A stretch of DNA of 64,000 bases from Nostoc sp. NMS9 (GCF_017114995.1 NZ_JABXKL010000007.1:1-64000), one strand, 5' to 3'; shown: positions 54,991-64,000, counted from the stretch's first letter. Program-made: numbers and translations. Notes: generated by a model from the sequence alone, not told the origin.

Positions 54991-56499
54991 ATGTATATTC
55001 AAATAGCTGTAGTTGCGATCGCAGTCATCTTAATAGCTGGAGAAAATCTAGAGGCCGTTGCAGACTCGCAATCTTCTACTGAAGATAGCACTAGTATTGT
55101 GACAACAAAACCTACATTACAGATAGAGGGAGAGTATGCAAAATATGGTGATTATATTGGATTAACTCCACTAGATAGCCAGTCTGTCGAGTTTTCTCAG
55201 AGAATTGTCAAAGATATCCAGATTCGTTTTGTTAATAACAAAGATCAATTGCTCGATGACAAAGGTCAGCCGATCAAAGGACGTACTCAAAAAGAGTTTA
55301 TCATTGGTCTACTGAAACTCAAACCTGGTCAGGTATTCCGTGAAGATTTACTAGAAGCAGACTTGCAACGATTGAGGAGATTAGAGTCATTTAATGAAGT
55401 CAATGTTTATCGACAAGAAGATGCTAAGAGCGTTAATCTGATCTATGAAATCAAAGAGCGTAACTTCCCTTCTTTAATCTTAGGAGGCGGTAGTAACGAA
55501 GATGTTGGATTATTCGGTCGGTTGGGTTATAAAGATGCAAATATCAGCGGTTTTAACGATAAATTAGATACAACTGTGCAAATCAGCGGTAAAGATGTCC
55601 AATTTAATGGTCAGTTTACTAGTCGTTATCGTCCTGAAGAACCAAACCGCTTAGGCTACAGCATCAGAGCTTTTCGTAATCGTAATATCTCAGGAACCTT
55701 CAACGAAGATATCAGATTGTCTAGCGGTGACAAAGTACGCGAGGGAAGATTTGGCGGTTCTGTGGGAGTTTTACGATCTTTTGATGAGTGGGATGCAGCT
55801 ATAAGTTTGAACTATACCAGAATTAGCCTACGCGATCGCGAATATAACGTTGCACGGGTCGATAGTTTAGGGAATCCTTTATCTGTCAGCGGTACTGGCA
55901 TTGATGACTTATTTACAGTATTATTTTCTGTATCCAGAGATCAACGCGATCGCCGAGAAAATCCGACTCAAGGATCGATTCTCACTCTCAGTACAGAACA
56001 AGCAATTCCGATTGGACTGGGTAATATTTCTAGCAACCGCCTACAGGGAGATTATATTCAGTATTTACCAGTTAGTTGGATCGGTAATGGTAGACCAACT
56101 GACAATCCAGAAATGTTGGCGATTAATTTACAAATTGGTACGACTATTGGAGACTTTCCACCAGCTGATGCTTTTAACATTGGTGGACTAGATTCTGTCA
56201 GAGGTTACGGTTATGGAAAAGTTGCCAGTGGTCGGAGTTATGGTTTAGCTTCTGTGGAATATCGTTTCCCAATTTTTTACTCAATCGGAGGAGTTCTTTT
56301 TACTGACTTCGCCTCAGATTTCGGGTCTAGCGAAACCGTGCTAGGAGAACCAGGAGTGCTACGAGATAAACCCGGAAGTGGCTTTGGTTACGGCTTAGGA
56401 TTGCGCGTCAAGTCATCCTTTGGGCTGATTCGAGGTGACTTAGGAATTAGCGACCAAGGAGAACTTAGATTTGAAGTTACTACAGGTCAGCGATTTTAA
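54991..56499 (+). CDS. Omp85/BamA-superfamily outer-membrane protein with one POTRA
   Basis: A short Omp85-type barrel. ATG 54991 begins a signal peptide (MYIQIAVVAIAVILIAG); upstream TTG 54931 is possible but breaks the signal peptide. After an unfolded stretch, one POTRA domain (about 65-150: VKDIQIRFVNNK to VNLIYEIKERN) leads to a barrel of about 340 residues with the lid-lock motif GGLDSVRGYGYG and the C-terminal strand LRFEVTTGQRF. Full cyanobacterial BamA/Toc75 has three POTRAs, so this is a minor paralogue whose substrate is unknown. Confidence 0.88.
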   Translation: MYIQIAVVAIAVILIAGENLEAVADSQSSTEDSTSIVTTKPTLQIEGEYAKYGDYIGLTPLDSQSVEFSQRIVKDIQIRFVNNKDQLLDDKGQPIKGRTQKEFIIGLLKLKPGQVFREDLLEADLQRLRRLESFNEVNVYRQEDAKSVNLIYEIKERNFPSLILGGGSNEDVGLFGRLGYKDANISGFNDKLDTTVQISGKDVQFNGQFTSRYRPEEPNRLGYSIRAFRNRNISGTFNEDIRLSSGDKVREGRFGGSVGVLRSFDEWDAAISLNYTRISLRDREYNVARVDSLGNPLSVSGTGIDDLFTVLFSVSRDQRDRRENPTQGSILTLSTEQAIPIGLGNISSNRLQGDYIQYLPVSWIGNGRPTDNPEMLAINLQIGTTIGDFPPADAFNIGGLDSVRGYGYGKVASGRSYGLASVEYRFPIFYSIGGVLFTDFASDFGSSETVLGEPGVLRDKPGSGFGYGLGLRVKSSFGLIRGDLGISDQGELRFEVTTGQRF

Positions 56500-56619
56500 C
56501 GGGTGGCGGAAACCTAGAAAACTACTGAGGATTGCTTAATAACACACTCAGGGCGATTTCATTCTAAAAAGCTGCTTGAGTGTGTCTAGTCCAAAAGAAC
56601 ATAATCAAGACATTGGAGA

Positions 56620-57297
56620 TTACTTACACATTTGTAACGTGCGGCGATCGCTAGCAGCGATAGAATTTAACCGATAAAAGTCTTGCAGAGCCAGGGAGTA
56701 AGCATAAGAACTTGACTCATCCTCAGCAACCTTGGGCAGTCTATTGCTTGTAGCTACCTGATTCGATTGTTCAGAACTGGCTTCATTTGACGAACTATTA
56801 ACCGTCATCGCCAACTCTCCTGATGGGTTGATTGTACCCTGAAAACAATTTAACTCTGATTGGGGCATATACAACGCACCCTTTACCTTGTCCTGCTGCT
56901 TTTGAAATATGATATAACCTTGACCAAGCTGGTTTGGTTTTGGGGATTGACCATAGAGGTAAATCCCATCTTTTACAGGAAAACCTGCTTTTGGTAAAAC
57001 TCCTGCGTTTTTTGTAGTTCCCCGATCGCCTGGAACCAACGCTGTGATTATAGGTACTGTGTTTCCGCCTCCAGAAGCCGCATTAAGTTGACTTCTTTGA
57101 TCTCGAACTTTTCTAAGCTGCGACAAAAGAGAGTTTTCGGAGGTTTTGTGAATCTGAGCCGATGAGAATCGAGAATCTGTAAATGATACTACTTGAGTCT
57201 GCTTGGCTATAAAGCCCAAACCGAGAAGTAAGCCTAAGCCCGCGAGGGAAATTCCCCACTTCCGGGGAGATAATAACTGATGAAGGTTGTTAAGCAC
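56620..57297 (-). CDS. Membrane-anchored protein of unknown function
   Basis: A 225-residue protein with one N-terminal helix (about 15-31) and a periplasmic body. The middle (GIYLYGQSPKPNQLGQGYII, KGALYMPQSELNCFQGT) looks like a beta-rich fold with one conserved Cys. A Ser/Asn-rich linker (about 165-190) precedes a C-terminal helix ending RTLQMCK. It is a type of cyanobacterial hypothetical I have seen repeatedly but cannot name. It converges with the Omp85 gene; the 120-base gap has a weak hairpin (ACACACTCA, 56542-56550, with 56577-56585). Confidence 0.7.
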   Translation of the reverse strand: MLNNLHQLLSPRKWGISLAGLGLLLGLGFIAKQTQVVSFTDSRFSSAQIHKTSENSLLSQLRKVRDQRSQLNAASGGGNTVPIITALVPGDRGTTKNAGVLPKAGFPVKDGIYLYGQSPKPNQLGQGYIIFQKQQDKVKGALYMPQSELNCFQGTINPSGELAMTVNSSSNEASSEQSNQVATSNRLPKVAEDESSSYAYSLALQDFYRLNSIAASDRRTLQMCK

Positions 57298-57566
57298 CCT
57301 ACTTCTCCTGTGAAAAAACTAACTAAGTTCTCTAGAACTTACTTAAATCATAACCAAGTCTTAATTGTCAAAGACTTTATTTACGACTTATATTACTATT
57401 GTCCAAAAAAGAAAACTGTCAAAAACAAAAGTTTTTATTGGATTTGGTTCTACAATCTTAGATTACCATCAGTTAGAGTCTTTATAACAGAAGGCAGTAG
57501 GCAGGGGGCAGGGGGCAGGAGGCAGAAGTCAGGAGTAACCTACCTTTAAAAGCATGAGATTAAAGT

Positions 57567-57612
57567 AAGAAGAATTGTATCTCGCTACACTCTACTCAAT
57601 ACAATTCTTCTT
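57567..57612. other. Strong hairpin in intergenic region
   Basis: AAGAAGAATTGTAT (57567-57580) pairs perfectly with 57599-57612 around an 18-base loop. It lies in the 750-base gap 57298-58047, far from either gene. It has no T-run on either strand. It may be a transcript end or part of a repeat. Confidence 0.5.
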
Positions 57613-57648
57613 TGAAAACTGGGTTTTATACCCAGAATTAAAGTTTTC

Positions 57649-57978
57649 ATATAGCGTTTCCTGGTCTAGTGAGGTACACCTGTAGGGGCACGGCAGTGCC
57701 CATTAGTGTCAACTTAACGTGAAAGCCAGCCTAGAGCAAGCTTTTAGATATTGTCTCGTTGTCTCGTGTCTCGTTCCCCTGCTCTGACTGGGAATGCCTA
57801 ACGGGAGGCGGAGCCTCTTCTTACTCGCGGCAGAGCCGCAATGACAAGCATTTCCAGCCAGAGGCTGGAAACGAGGTTTGAAAAGGAGTTTTAGCTTAAG
57901 TTAACACCTAGGGGCAGTGCCGTGCCCCTACACCCCGCGATATAATTACGTACCGCATCTGAATGGGAACCGCTATAT
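57649..57978. repeat. Compound palindromic element, probably one MITE inside another
   Basis: The outer ends are ATATAGCGTTTCC (57649-57661) and GGAACCGCTATAT (57966-57978), the same family as 28124-28242. Inside, arms GGGGCACGGCAGTGCC and GGCAGTGCCGTGCCCC pair. Further in, TTAGTGTCAACTTAA (57703-57717) and TTAAGTTAACACCTA (57896-57910) match the ends of the 48060-48250 element. Heptad GGCAGGG repeats lie near 57500. The rest of the gap has no gene. Confidence 0.75.
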
Positions 57979-58047
57979 CATATCCGGCTAATAGTTCTAA
58001 TTCCCGAATCTACGCAGAAAGCCCAAAAACCCTGCCTCCTGCCCCCT

Positions 58048-58746
58048 TCAAGAAACTTGTATATCTTGTAGCTTTGCCACCATTTCTGCACGTGCCGAAA
58101 CCTTCAACTTCCGAAACATCCGCTTCAAAGCTTGTTTGACGGAATTTTGCGTAATCCAAAGTTTTTCTCCAATTTCCGCATTCGTTAACCCTTGTGCCAC
58201 TAACTCGGCAATTTCTAACTCACGCGCTGTTAAAGGACTAACTAACAGGGAATTGGATATTTTGGGTTTTGTCCGTAGGGTTGCCATTTTTGCTGACAAA
58301 TGAATGCATAAAGCGCTCAAGTCAGCTAAATCGTTGCCATTAAAGGCAGGATTTCCCTTGTCACGTGCCAAGTTAAGGGTTCCTACCAGACGACCATCGC
58401 AAACAATTGGCCCGGTCATCACGTGTTCGTGGTCAGAACGCGAACAAAAATGCTTCCAGTCTCCTGGCGATAATAATAACTGTTCATGGGCGGGAGCATG
58501 ACGCTCAACTACATAGCGCCCCACTGGATTGCTCTCTAAGCATACTGCCGGAATGCCTGGAACATTAATCTCAGTGGTTGGCTGCTCATCTAGGAGATAA
58601 ATACCCCAATTTTGCACGCCAAAATGCTCGCTAATTTGATCCGTGAGAGCGAGTCTTAACTCTTGCTCATTTTGGACATTAGCGATCGCATGAAATACAG
58701 CGTGTAGAGAATTAGCCATAAGTGTACCCAGTTGGGGACTATCCAA
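58048..58746 (-). CDS. GAF-LuxR transcriptional regulator
   Basis: A 232-residue regulator. The N-terminal GAF-like domain (about 15-150) lacks an obvious bilin Cys. The C-terminal LuxR-type helix-turn-helix (about 168-230) is clear: LTARELEIAELVAQGLTNAE, then IGEKLWITQNSVKQALKRMF. It likely senses a small molecule or redox state and controls transcription. It is divergent from the DUF3386 gene with 73 bases between starts, so it may regulate that gene and itself. Confidence 0.9.
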   Translation of the reverse strand: MDSPQLGTLMANSLHAVFHAIANVQNEQELRLALTDQISEHFGVQNWGIYLLDEQPTTEINVPGIPAVCLESNPVGRYVVERHAPAHEQLLLSPGDWKHFCSRSDHEHVMTGPIVCDGRLVGTLNLARDKGNPAFNGNDLADLSALCIHLSAKMATLRTKPKISNSLLVSPLTARELEIAELVAQGLTNAEIGEKLWITQNSVKQALKRMFRKLKVSARAEMVAKLQDIQVS

Positions 58747-58819
58747 GCCTCAACAATTACTTCTATGCTAATACCAAGGAAACTAAAACGCTAATTACAG
58801 TAGCGACTAGGAGAAGCAC

Positions 58820-59476
58820 ATGACAGTTACACAACTCTCTGCTCAGGAACTTTTCCGGGCTGCTTATGAAAACCGCTATACTTGGGACAAGAATTTTCCC
58901 GGTTATACCGCAAATATTACCTATAAGCATGATGATAAAGTGTTTACAGGCAAAGTTATCATCAGTGCCAATCTCAAAGCCGAAGTTTTGGATGTAGATG
59001 ATGAGTCAGCCCAGAAAGCAATTCATGGTCAAGCCTGGGAGATAGCAATTCACCGCGTCCGCCGCAGCTTTGAAGATACCCACAGCGCCAATACGTTTAG
59101 CTATGGTAAAACTGACGAAACTGGTGCGGTTGAGCTTTTAATGGGTGGTAAGGCTGAGGGCGATAAATACAAAGTCCGCAATAATGAAGTCTGCCATGTT
59201 CACCGTCTAATCCATGGTACTTTTGTTACTATTGACACCTTCAGCAGTCACGATACCGGGGAAGGCTACTTGTCCCACAGCTATGACTCTGTGTACCATG
59301 ACCCCAAAACTGGGGAACAAAAAGGCGGTAGAAGCGAATTTATTGATGAGTATGAAAAAGTTGGTGACTATTTCATCCTAAATCGTCGGGAGATTCGCAC
59401 CGAGACAGCAGGACAATTTTCTACTCAGGAATTTATCTTCTCTGACATTAAATTGTTGGAACCTGTTGCTGCTTAA
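58820..59476 (+). CDS. DUF3386-family protein
   Basis: A 218-residue cyanobacterial protein. The family pattern is seen in ELFRAAYENRYTWDKNFPGY, VCHVHRLIHGTFVTIDTF and GYLSHSYDSVYHDPKTG. Function is unknown; DUF3386 resembles phycobilisome-associated or lipocalin-like beta proteins in being soluble and all-beta. The start has a strong ribosome site (AGGAGAAG). A hairpin terminator follows at 59500-59546. Confidence 0.9.
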   Translation: MTVTQLSAQELFRAAYENRYTWDKNFPGYTANITYKHDDKVFTGKVIISANLKAEVLDVDDESAQKAIHGQAWEIAIHRVRRSFEDTHSANTFSYGKTDETGAVELLMGGKAEGDKYKVRNNEVCHVHRLIHGTFVTIDTFSSHDTGEGYLSHSYDSVYHDPKTGEQKGGRSEFIDEYEKVGDYFILNRREIRTETAGQFSTQEFIFSDIKLLEPVAA

Positions 59477-59499
59477 GCGGTATTCTGTAATCCAAAAAT

Positions 59500-59546
59500 T
59501 AGCGATCGCTCTTTAGTTAAAGGGAGCGATCGCTTTTATTTTTTGG
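59500..59546 (+). terminator. Intrinsic terminator built from two HIP1 sites
   Basis: AGCGATCGCTC (59501-59511) pairs with GAGCGATCGCT (59524-59534) around a 12-base loop, followed by TTTATTTTTT. Both arms contain the HIP1 octamer GCGATCGC. It follows the DUF3386 stop by 24 bases. Confidence 0.85.
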
Positions 59547-59638
59547 GCATTCCATGTGTAGTTGTAGCCCATCCTAGACATTGGTCAATCACGTTAAGAT
59601 ACTTTATTAGGTGTTCCTAATCAAGCGGTAATCTACTT

Positions 59639-60148
59639 ATGAGTCAACTTGAAAACATTCAAGCTGAGTATGAAAAGTTTCCTGAAGCATTTGAGAGTGT
59701 AATCATTAGCACTGTGAGCGCACAGGCAATACCCAATGCTAGTTATGCTCCCTTTGTAATGGATGATTCCAAGAATATTTACATTTATGTCAGTGGTCTT
59801 TCGATTCATACCAAAAATCTCTATGCCAATCCTCATGTTAGTGTCTTGTTTATTGAGGATGAAGCTAAAAGTAATCTAATTTTTGCCCGTCGTCGTTTGA
59901 GTTTTGATTGTACGGCAACTTTGATAGAGCGTGAAACTGATAAATGGAATCAAATTGTTGAGCAATTTCAAGAGCAGTTTGGTGAGATTGTCGAGGTTTT
60001 GCGCGGCTTATCTGACTTTCGGATTTTCCGGCTAACTCCAAGTGAAGGTCGTTTTGTAGTTGGTTTTGGCGGAGCATATCATATTAGTGGTGATAACCTC
60101 CATCAACTTGTTCAAATTACAGGAGATGCCGAGAAAAAGCAAGGATGA
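59639..60148 (+). CDS. HugZ-type pyridoxamine-phosphate-oxidase-fold protein
   Basis: A 169-residue split-barrel protein. The pattern ANPHVSVLFIEDEAKSNLIF with a following RRRLSFDC strand resembles HugZ/HutZ haem-utilisation proteins and general PNPOx-like FMN proteins. HugZ proteins degrade haem, but their C-terminal extension with the haem-ligand His is not evident, so haem degradation is only a possibility. The final residues GRFVVGFGGAYHISGDNL fit the HugZ-type ending. Confidence 0.8.
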   Translation: MSQLENIQAEYEKFPEAFESVIISTVSAQAIPNASYAPFVMDDSKNIYIYVSGLSIHTKNLYANPHVSVLFIEDEAKSNLIFARRRLSFDCTATLIERETDKWNQIVEQFQEQFGEIVEVLRGLSDFRIFRLTPSEGRFVVGFGGAYHISGDNLHQLVQITGDAEKKQG

Positions 60149-60229
60149 ATTATGAATTATCAATTATCAATTAGCAAATATACCTGTCGATTAGAAATCG
60201 CAGCTACACAAACTCTCGTCCGTCTGCGC

Positions 60230-60400
60230 GGACTCTAAGAATTTGAAACCCACGTTCGCGTAGCGTTCCGTAGGAAAGGTGGGTTTTGTCTGTATAGCCA
60301 AGCCAGTGCGGTCTTCTCCCAAAGGGAGAGGCTAGCGCTAAGGGGGTTTCCCCCATGAGCAACTGGCGCGCGAATTCTATTCGCCAGGGCTAGAGGTATT
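60230..60400. repeat. Short palindromic repeats before the hydrolase gene
   Basis: Gap 60149-60426 holds AT heptads (ATCAATTATC) followed by GTTCGCGTAGCGTTCCGTAG, CTCCCAAAGGGAG and GGGGGTTTCCCCC hairpins. These match the interspersed repeat classes elsewhere in the window. No gene is seen. Confidence 0.6.
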
Positions 60401-60426
60401 TTTACTCAACTAAACTTTTTAATTTT

Positions 60427-61368
60427 ATGCTTCAGTTTCAACCTCCTGGCTTTGGGCATAAAGTCATCCATACATTCTTGGGGGCAATGGTTTACTATAC
60501 CCAAACGAATGCACCTTGGACGATTGCTGACACTGAAGATTTACCCCCACTACTATTTCTCCATAACTTTGGTGGTGGAGCGTCTGCCTATGAATGGTCT
60601 AAAGTTTATCCGGCTTTTGCTTCTAATTACCGCATTTTAGCCCCCGATTTAATCGGCTGGGGAGAATCGGCTCATCCAGTGCGGGATTATAAAATTAGGG
60701 ATTATCTCAGCACGATCGCAGAGTTTGTCATCCAAACTTGTCGCCAACCGGTAACAGTGGTAGCCTCATCTCTCACAGCTGCTTTTGCTATTCGCCTAGC
60801 TATTGTTCAACCCAATTTATTCAAAGCACTGTTTTTGGTTTCCCCTTCTGGATTTGATGATTTTGGGCAGGGTGCTGGACGCAGACTTCCGCTTTCGGTA
60901 ATCAATGCGCCTCTGTTGGACAATTTTATTTACATGCTTGGTGCTGAAAATGAAATTGCAGTCCGAAATTTTTTACAAAGTTTTCTCTTTGCTAAGTCAC
61001 AACGAGTATCTCAAGAAATGGTGGAGGCTTATTTAACCTCGGCACAACAACCTAATGCCAAGTTTGCTGCTTTGGCATTTTTGCGGGGCGATCTTTACTT
61101 TGATCTGAGTTTATATATTCAACAACTAACAGTTCCCACTGTCATTTTTTGGGGAGAAAAAGCACAATTTACCGACATCAAATTAGGACAACGCTTGGCA
61201 AATCTAAATCCAAGAGCAATTCGAGATTTTTATGCGATCGCAGATGCCGGTATATTACCTCATTTGGAAATACCAGAAGTTTTCATTGGTCTATTGCAGC
61301 GGTATCTTGGGGAAGTGGGGAGCAGGGGAGCAGGGGAGCAGGGGGGCAGGGGAGCAGAGGAGAAGTAG
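60427..61368 (+). CDS. Alpha/beta-fold hydrolase
   Basis: A 313-residue enzyme. The oxyanion region is LHNFGGG, then LAPDLIGWGESAHP. The nucleophile strand reads VTVVASSLTAAFA, where the elbow is A-S-S-L-T in place of the common G-x-S-x-G. The acid is probably Asp in LPLSVINAPLLD or further on, and a C-terminal His lies in AGILPHLEIPE. The substrate is unknown. The last 18 residues (GEVGSRGAGEQGGRGAEEK) are encoded by GGGGAGCA repeats (61318-61360), an extension from intergenic repeat DNA. Confidence 0.88.
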   Translation: MLQFQPPGFGHKVIHTFLGAMVYYTQTNAPWTIADTEDLPPLLFLHNFGGGASAYEWSKVYPAFASNYRILAPDLIGWGESAHPVRDYKIRDYLSTIAEFVIQTCRQPVTVVASSLTAAFAIRLAIVQPNLFKALFLVSPSGFDDFGQGAGRRLPLSVINAPLLDNFIYMLGAENEIAVRNFLQSFLFAKSQRVSQEMVEAYLTSAQQPNAKFAALAFLRGDLYFDLSLYIQQLTVPTVIFWGEKAQFTDIKLGQRLANLNPRAIRDFYAIADAGILPHLEIPEVFIGLLQRYLGEVGSRGAGEQGGRGAEEK

Positions 61369-61426
61369 CAGTAAGTCTTTCCCCTCTGCCCCTTTGCTCC
61401 TCTGCCTCTTTGCCCAATGTCCATCT

Positions 61427-64000
61427 CTATTTAGAAAGTAACTGTGCGTTTAATGCTTTAGTGATGCGATCGCCAGAAGCTTCTAAGTGAGCTAAGGTGT
61501 AAATATCAAGGCTTTCTCCGTCCGGGTGACGCTCGTTCCTCTCTACCAGACGCTGCGCGTAGCTTGCTTCCCCGTAGGGGTACGCTATCGCTGGCGCTAA
61601 CGCAGTGGTTTCCAGGGAAGGAACCCCGCCAATCCCCTGTTCACCAAGTTGTTTGAGTCTGGCATCAATGGCTTTTTGCAGTTGGCGCAATTCATACCAA
61701 GCCAATGTCCGACCATCTTCAGGTGTATTAGTAGTACCTAACATCATCTGTAACAAAATATTCAGATGTTCCCGTTGCAATGAACGGCGGATGCTAGAAA
61801 TTGGCTTTGGTTCTCCTGGGGTGAAAACTTCTGTCCAGATGCCTGTTTGCAGTGTGTTGAACAGTTCTGGCATGGAAAGCGCTTCTCCAGGCAGAGTTTT
61901 TAATTCTATATCTTGTAACCGATTCAGGCGATCGCTGTCTAATAGCGATCGCAATATCGCACTTTGAAAACTTAAAATGCGATCGTGAATTGGATAATCA
62001 AGACGATTATTAGGTGCAGAACTACCCCAGTCTCCCCAACGCGACGGTGCCAGTTGATTGAGTAATTGTGGTGAAAAGCTGAAAGCATCATCTGCAAAAA
62101 CATACTGTTGCAACTTTGTCAATGCTTGACGTTGTTTTAAAAGTGAAACTGGTACAAATGACCAAGCATCATTACTGGTATGGAGACGCCGAAATGATTG
62201 TCCACCAATGTATTTAGAAAGCAAAGTAGCGTTACGAAAATAATATTTAAGTACTCTATTAAATTTAAGGCGCAGGTTACTATAGCTTTCGCCTTTCGAT
62301 AGATAACCCTTATCAAGACGCTGCCACATAAAACGAGCATTATCCATTTGCCACTGCGAATAAAGTAGTACATCACTACTCATATCCCAGACATTCGCCA
62401 AAGGATTGATATCCCAGATATCTTCATCGCTTGCGTAAGATAATTCTGGTTGAGGCGATGCTAGTGCAATCTGGTCTAAAAAACTTTTTTCTGACTCTGG
62501 AATAGTTAGCTCAAGCGCTGTTGATGGAAATCTTTTATAACCATACTCAATTGCCCATTCGTCATAAGGCCCAACAACTCCTGGGAAATAATCACCTTGC
62601 TGTACTCCCTGTGGTGCTATGTTCACAGGTACATAGTCCATCACCGAACCTACTAAACCTTTGGTGTGAGTGATTTCAGTATTATTTAATTCTTGAGGTG
62701 CTAACATGGTGCTGCCATAAAAATTGTGGCGCAAACCCAGAGTGTGCCCGACTTCGTGAGCGATGAGAGAACGTAAATATTCATGCACATACTCCTTCAT
62801 CGTTTCACTACTAGATGTAGTGTTTGGCAACATTGACAACACCAGCGCTCCCATAGCTGCTTGATTTGAAGACTCCATACCATAGCAGGACTCAGAGGAG
62901 AAAAAGAGAGCAGAGGAAGATGACGCAAAGAATCTATCCAGGTATTTCCCCGCGTCTTCACGTCCTTTCATCTTTTCTGGACATGAATTTGCCTCCATCA
63001 ATGCATGATATTCTTGCTGAACTAAACGCACCATATTGGCATCTACAATGATATCTGCATCTAATATTTCTCCAGTGAATGGGTTGACTCGCATCGGGCC
63101 TTTGGCAAAACCTGCATCTAAAGAATTGAACCAGCGAATGGTGTTGTAATGTACATCTGCTGGTTTCCAATTAGCATCATCTGGCATTTGCTGTACTTCA
63201 ATAGCATTTTTAAATCCGGCTTTTTCAAATGCTTTGTTCCACATCAAGACACCTTCACGAATCGCATCGCGGTATTCTAGTGGCACAGCATTTTCAATCC
63301 AATACACAATTGGTTTTTTGGGTGGAGATAAGGGGGCGTTAGGATCGGATGGTTCTAGATGCCAGCGATTAATGTAACGTACAAATGATTCGTGAGCATT
63401 ATTGTTAGAGAAATCTTGGAAAGCAGTAGTAAAATATCCAACTCTATCATCGGCAAGTCTGGGAATATAACCATTGTTTTCTCTCAGCTGAGAAAAACTA
63501 TAGTGTACTTTCAGAGTGAGTGCCCTGCTATCGGGCACAGTGATTAAATTTGAGCCTTCTAGTGATGAAAAACCGTAAATCGAATCAATCTCTACGTTTT
63601 CTGGGAAGCTGTTAACATCACCAAAATATGACTTGCGTGCATCTAAGCGGTAATCAGCCTGTAAAGAGTATTTTAATAGAGGAGTTAATCCCGGAAAATC
63701 CTGCATTAGCAGTTCATTCAGGTTGATTAGAATATTTTGATTTTTTGGATCGATAGTGGCTATTTCGAGTGAATAAAGAACTGAATCGCTAAATGAACGA
63801 GCAAGCGATCGCTGTTCTGGTATACTGTCTGTACGGAATTTTACATTACGGACAACAAAATGCAATCTATTATTGACTCGTCGGAAGTAAAAGATAAAAT
63901 CAGAGAGAGGTAATCCACTATAAATCCCACTTTCCCCAACGCCTGATTCCAATGTCACTATAGCTAGGTAATCTTTATTTAGCTGCTCTGGCTTCAGTTC
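61427..64000 (-). CDS. Zinc-dependent metalloprotease (DUF5117/DUF4953 type), 5' end outside the window
   Basis: A large exported-type gluzincin-like protease. The zinc site HEVGHTLGLRHNFYGS is complete and followed by a Met-turn region (GLVGSVMDYVPVNI). Upstream is the DUF5117-like domain (GESGIYSGLPLSDFIFYF, RFFASSSSALFF), and downstream the long C-terminal domain. The frame stays open through 63959-64000 (ELKPEQLNKDYLAI), so the apparent start at 63958 (a GTG) is internal and the true start is beyond the window. Near the C-terminus, 61536-61600 carries palindromic repeat DNA translated as PYGEASYAQRLVERN. Confidence 0.92.
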   Translation of the reverse strand, partial: ELKPEQLNKDYLAIVTLESGVGESGIYSGLPLSDFIFYFRRVNNRLHFVVRNVKFRTDSIPEQRSLARSFSDSVLYSLEIATIDPKNQNILINLNELLMQDFPGLTPLLKYSLQADYRLDARKSYFGDVNSFPENVEIDSIYGFSSLEGSNLITVPDSRALTLKVHYSFSQLRENNGYIPRLADDRVGYFTTAFQDFSNNNAHESFVRYINRWHLEPSDPNAPLSPPKKPIVYWIENAVPLEYRDAIREGVLMWNKAFEKAGFKNAIEVQQMPDDANWKPADVHYNTIRWFNSLDAGFAKGPMRVNPFTGEILDADIIVDANMVRLVQQEYHALMEANSCPEKMKGREDAGKYLDRFFASSSSALFFSSESCYGMESSNQAAMGALVLSMLPNTTSSSETMKEYVHEYLRSLIAHEVGHTLGLRHNFYGSTMLAPQELNNTEITHTKGLVGSVMDYVPVNIAPQGVQQGDYFPGVVGPYDEWAIEYGYKRFPSTALELTIPESEKSFLDQIALASPQPELSYASDEDIWDINPLANVWDMSSDVLLYSQWQMDNARFMWQRLDKGYLSKGESYSNLRLKFNRVLKYYFRNATLLSKYIGGQSFRRLHTSNDAWSFVPVSLLKQRQALTKLQQYVFADDAFSFSPQLLNQLAPSRWGDWGSSAPNNRLDYPIHDRILSFQSAILRSLLDSDRLNRLQDIELKTLPGEALSMPELFNTLQTGIWTEVFTPGEPKPISSIRRSLQREHLNILLQMMLGTTNTPEDGRTLAWYELRQLQKAIDARLKQLGEQGIGGVPSLETTALAPAIAYPYGEASYAQRLVERNERHPDGESLDIYTLAHLEASGDRITKALNAQLLSK

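Noticed and set aside
57280..57549. An 89-codon plus-strand gene
   Set aside because: It overlaps the start of the 56620-57297 gene and ends in heptad repeats with no protein-like pattern.

Overview
The window is chromosome-like DNA from a filamentous, probably diazotrophic (Nostoc/Calothrix-type) cyanobacterium. The evidence is the many HIP1 octamers (GCGATCGC, e.g. 2331-2338), heptanucleotide short tandem repeats and small palindromic elements between and inside genes, cyanobacteria-restricted families (DUF3386, DUF3598, a Mo-dependent nitrogenase C-terminal domain protein at 52096-52383), CHAT-TPR and WD40-STAND giants, and large hybrid kinases. No rRNA, tRNA or CRISPR array was seen.

Layout. 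1-4450: end of a two-partner-secretion transporter (TpsB) with a decayed start, then a CHAT-TPR protein. 4717-13098: an exopolysaccharide locus with a double-DUF3131 protein, a GH26-like hydrolase, a second DUF3131 protein carrying a leftover tail of a lost DUF3131 domain, a cellulose-synthase-like GT2 and a PIG-L deacetylase. 13172-26455: a signalling island with a partner-switching trio (STAS, REC-PP2C phosphatase, RsbW-like kinase), two hybrid kinases sharing a recently duplicated REC-Hpt tail, and a Rab/Ras-like small GTPase beside a membrane protein that appears to join a longin/roadblock-like domain to BON and OmpA domains. 26659-27972: a BcsC-like beta-barrel sharing a linker motif with the exopolysaccharide locus. 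28255-30988: a two-component pair with the remnant of another kinase between the genes. 31346-37878: metabolic and small genes (GH63 remnant, VOC, glutathionyl-hydroquinone reductase, glycogen debranching enzyme, GNAT, RecB-like nuclease, two small membrane proteins). 38293-44295: PadR-RND-MFP efflux operon with candidate operators. 44440-50207: a STAND/WD40 protein behind a perfect 29-bp palindrome, then mobile-element debris and unknown genes. 50839-64000: mostly housekeeping and conserved cyanobacterial genes (def, ftsX, DUF3598, Omp85, GAF-LuxR, DUF3386, HugZ-like, alpha/beta hydrolase, zinc metalloprotease running off the end), with large repeat blocks between them.

How the parts fit. 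The GT2, DUF3131, GH26 and PIG-L genes form a plausible synthase-dependent polysaccharide pathway, and the barrel at 26659-27972 could be its outer-membrane exit. The signalling island in between could control it through sigma-factor partner switching, phosphorelay and a G-protein switch. The GTPase plus longin-OmpA pair is the strongest candidate for an undescribed system. Mobile repeats have clearly remodelled the region: they build protein linkers and C-termini, flank genes, and accompany at least four gene remnants.
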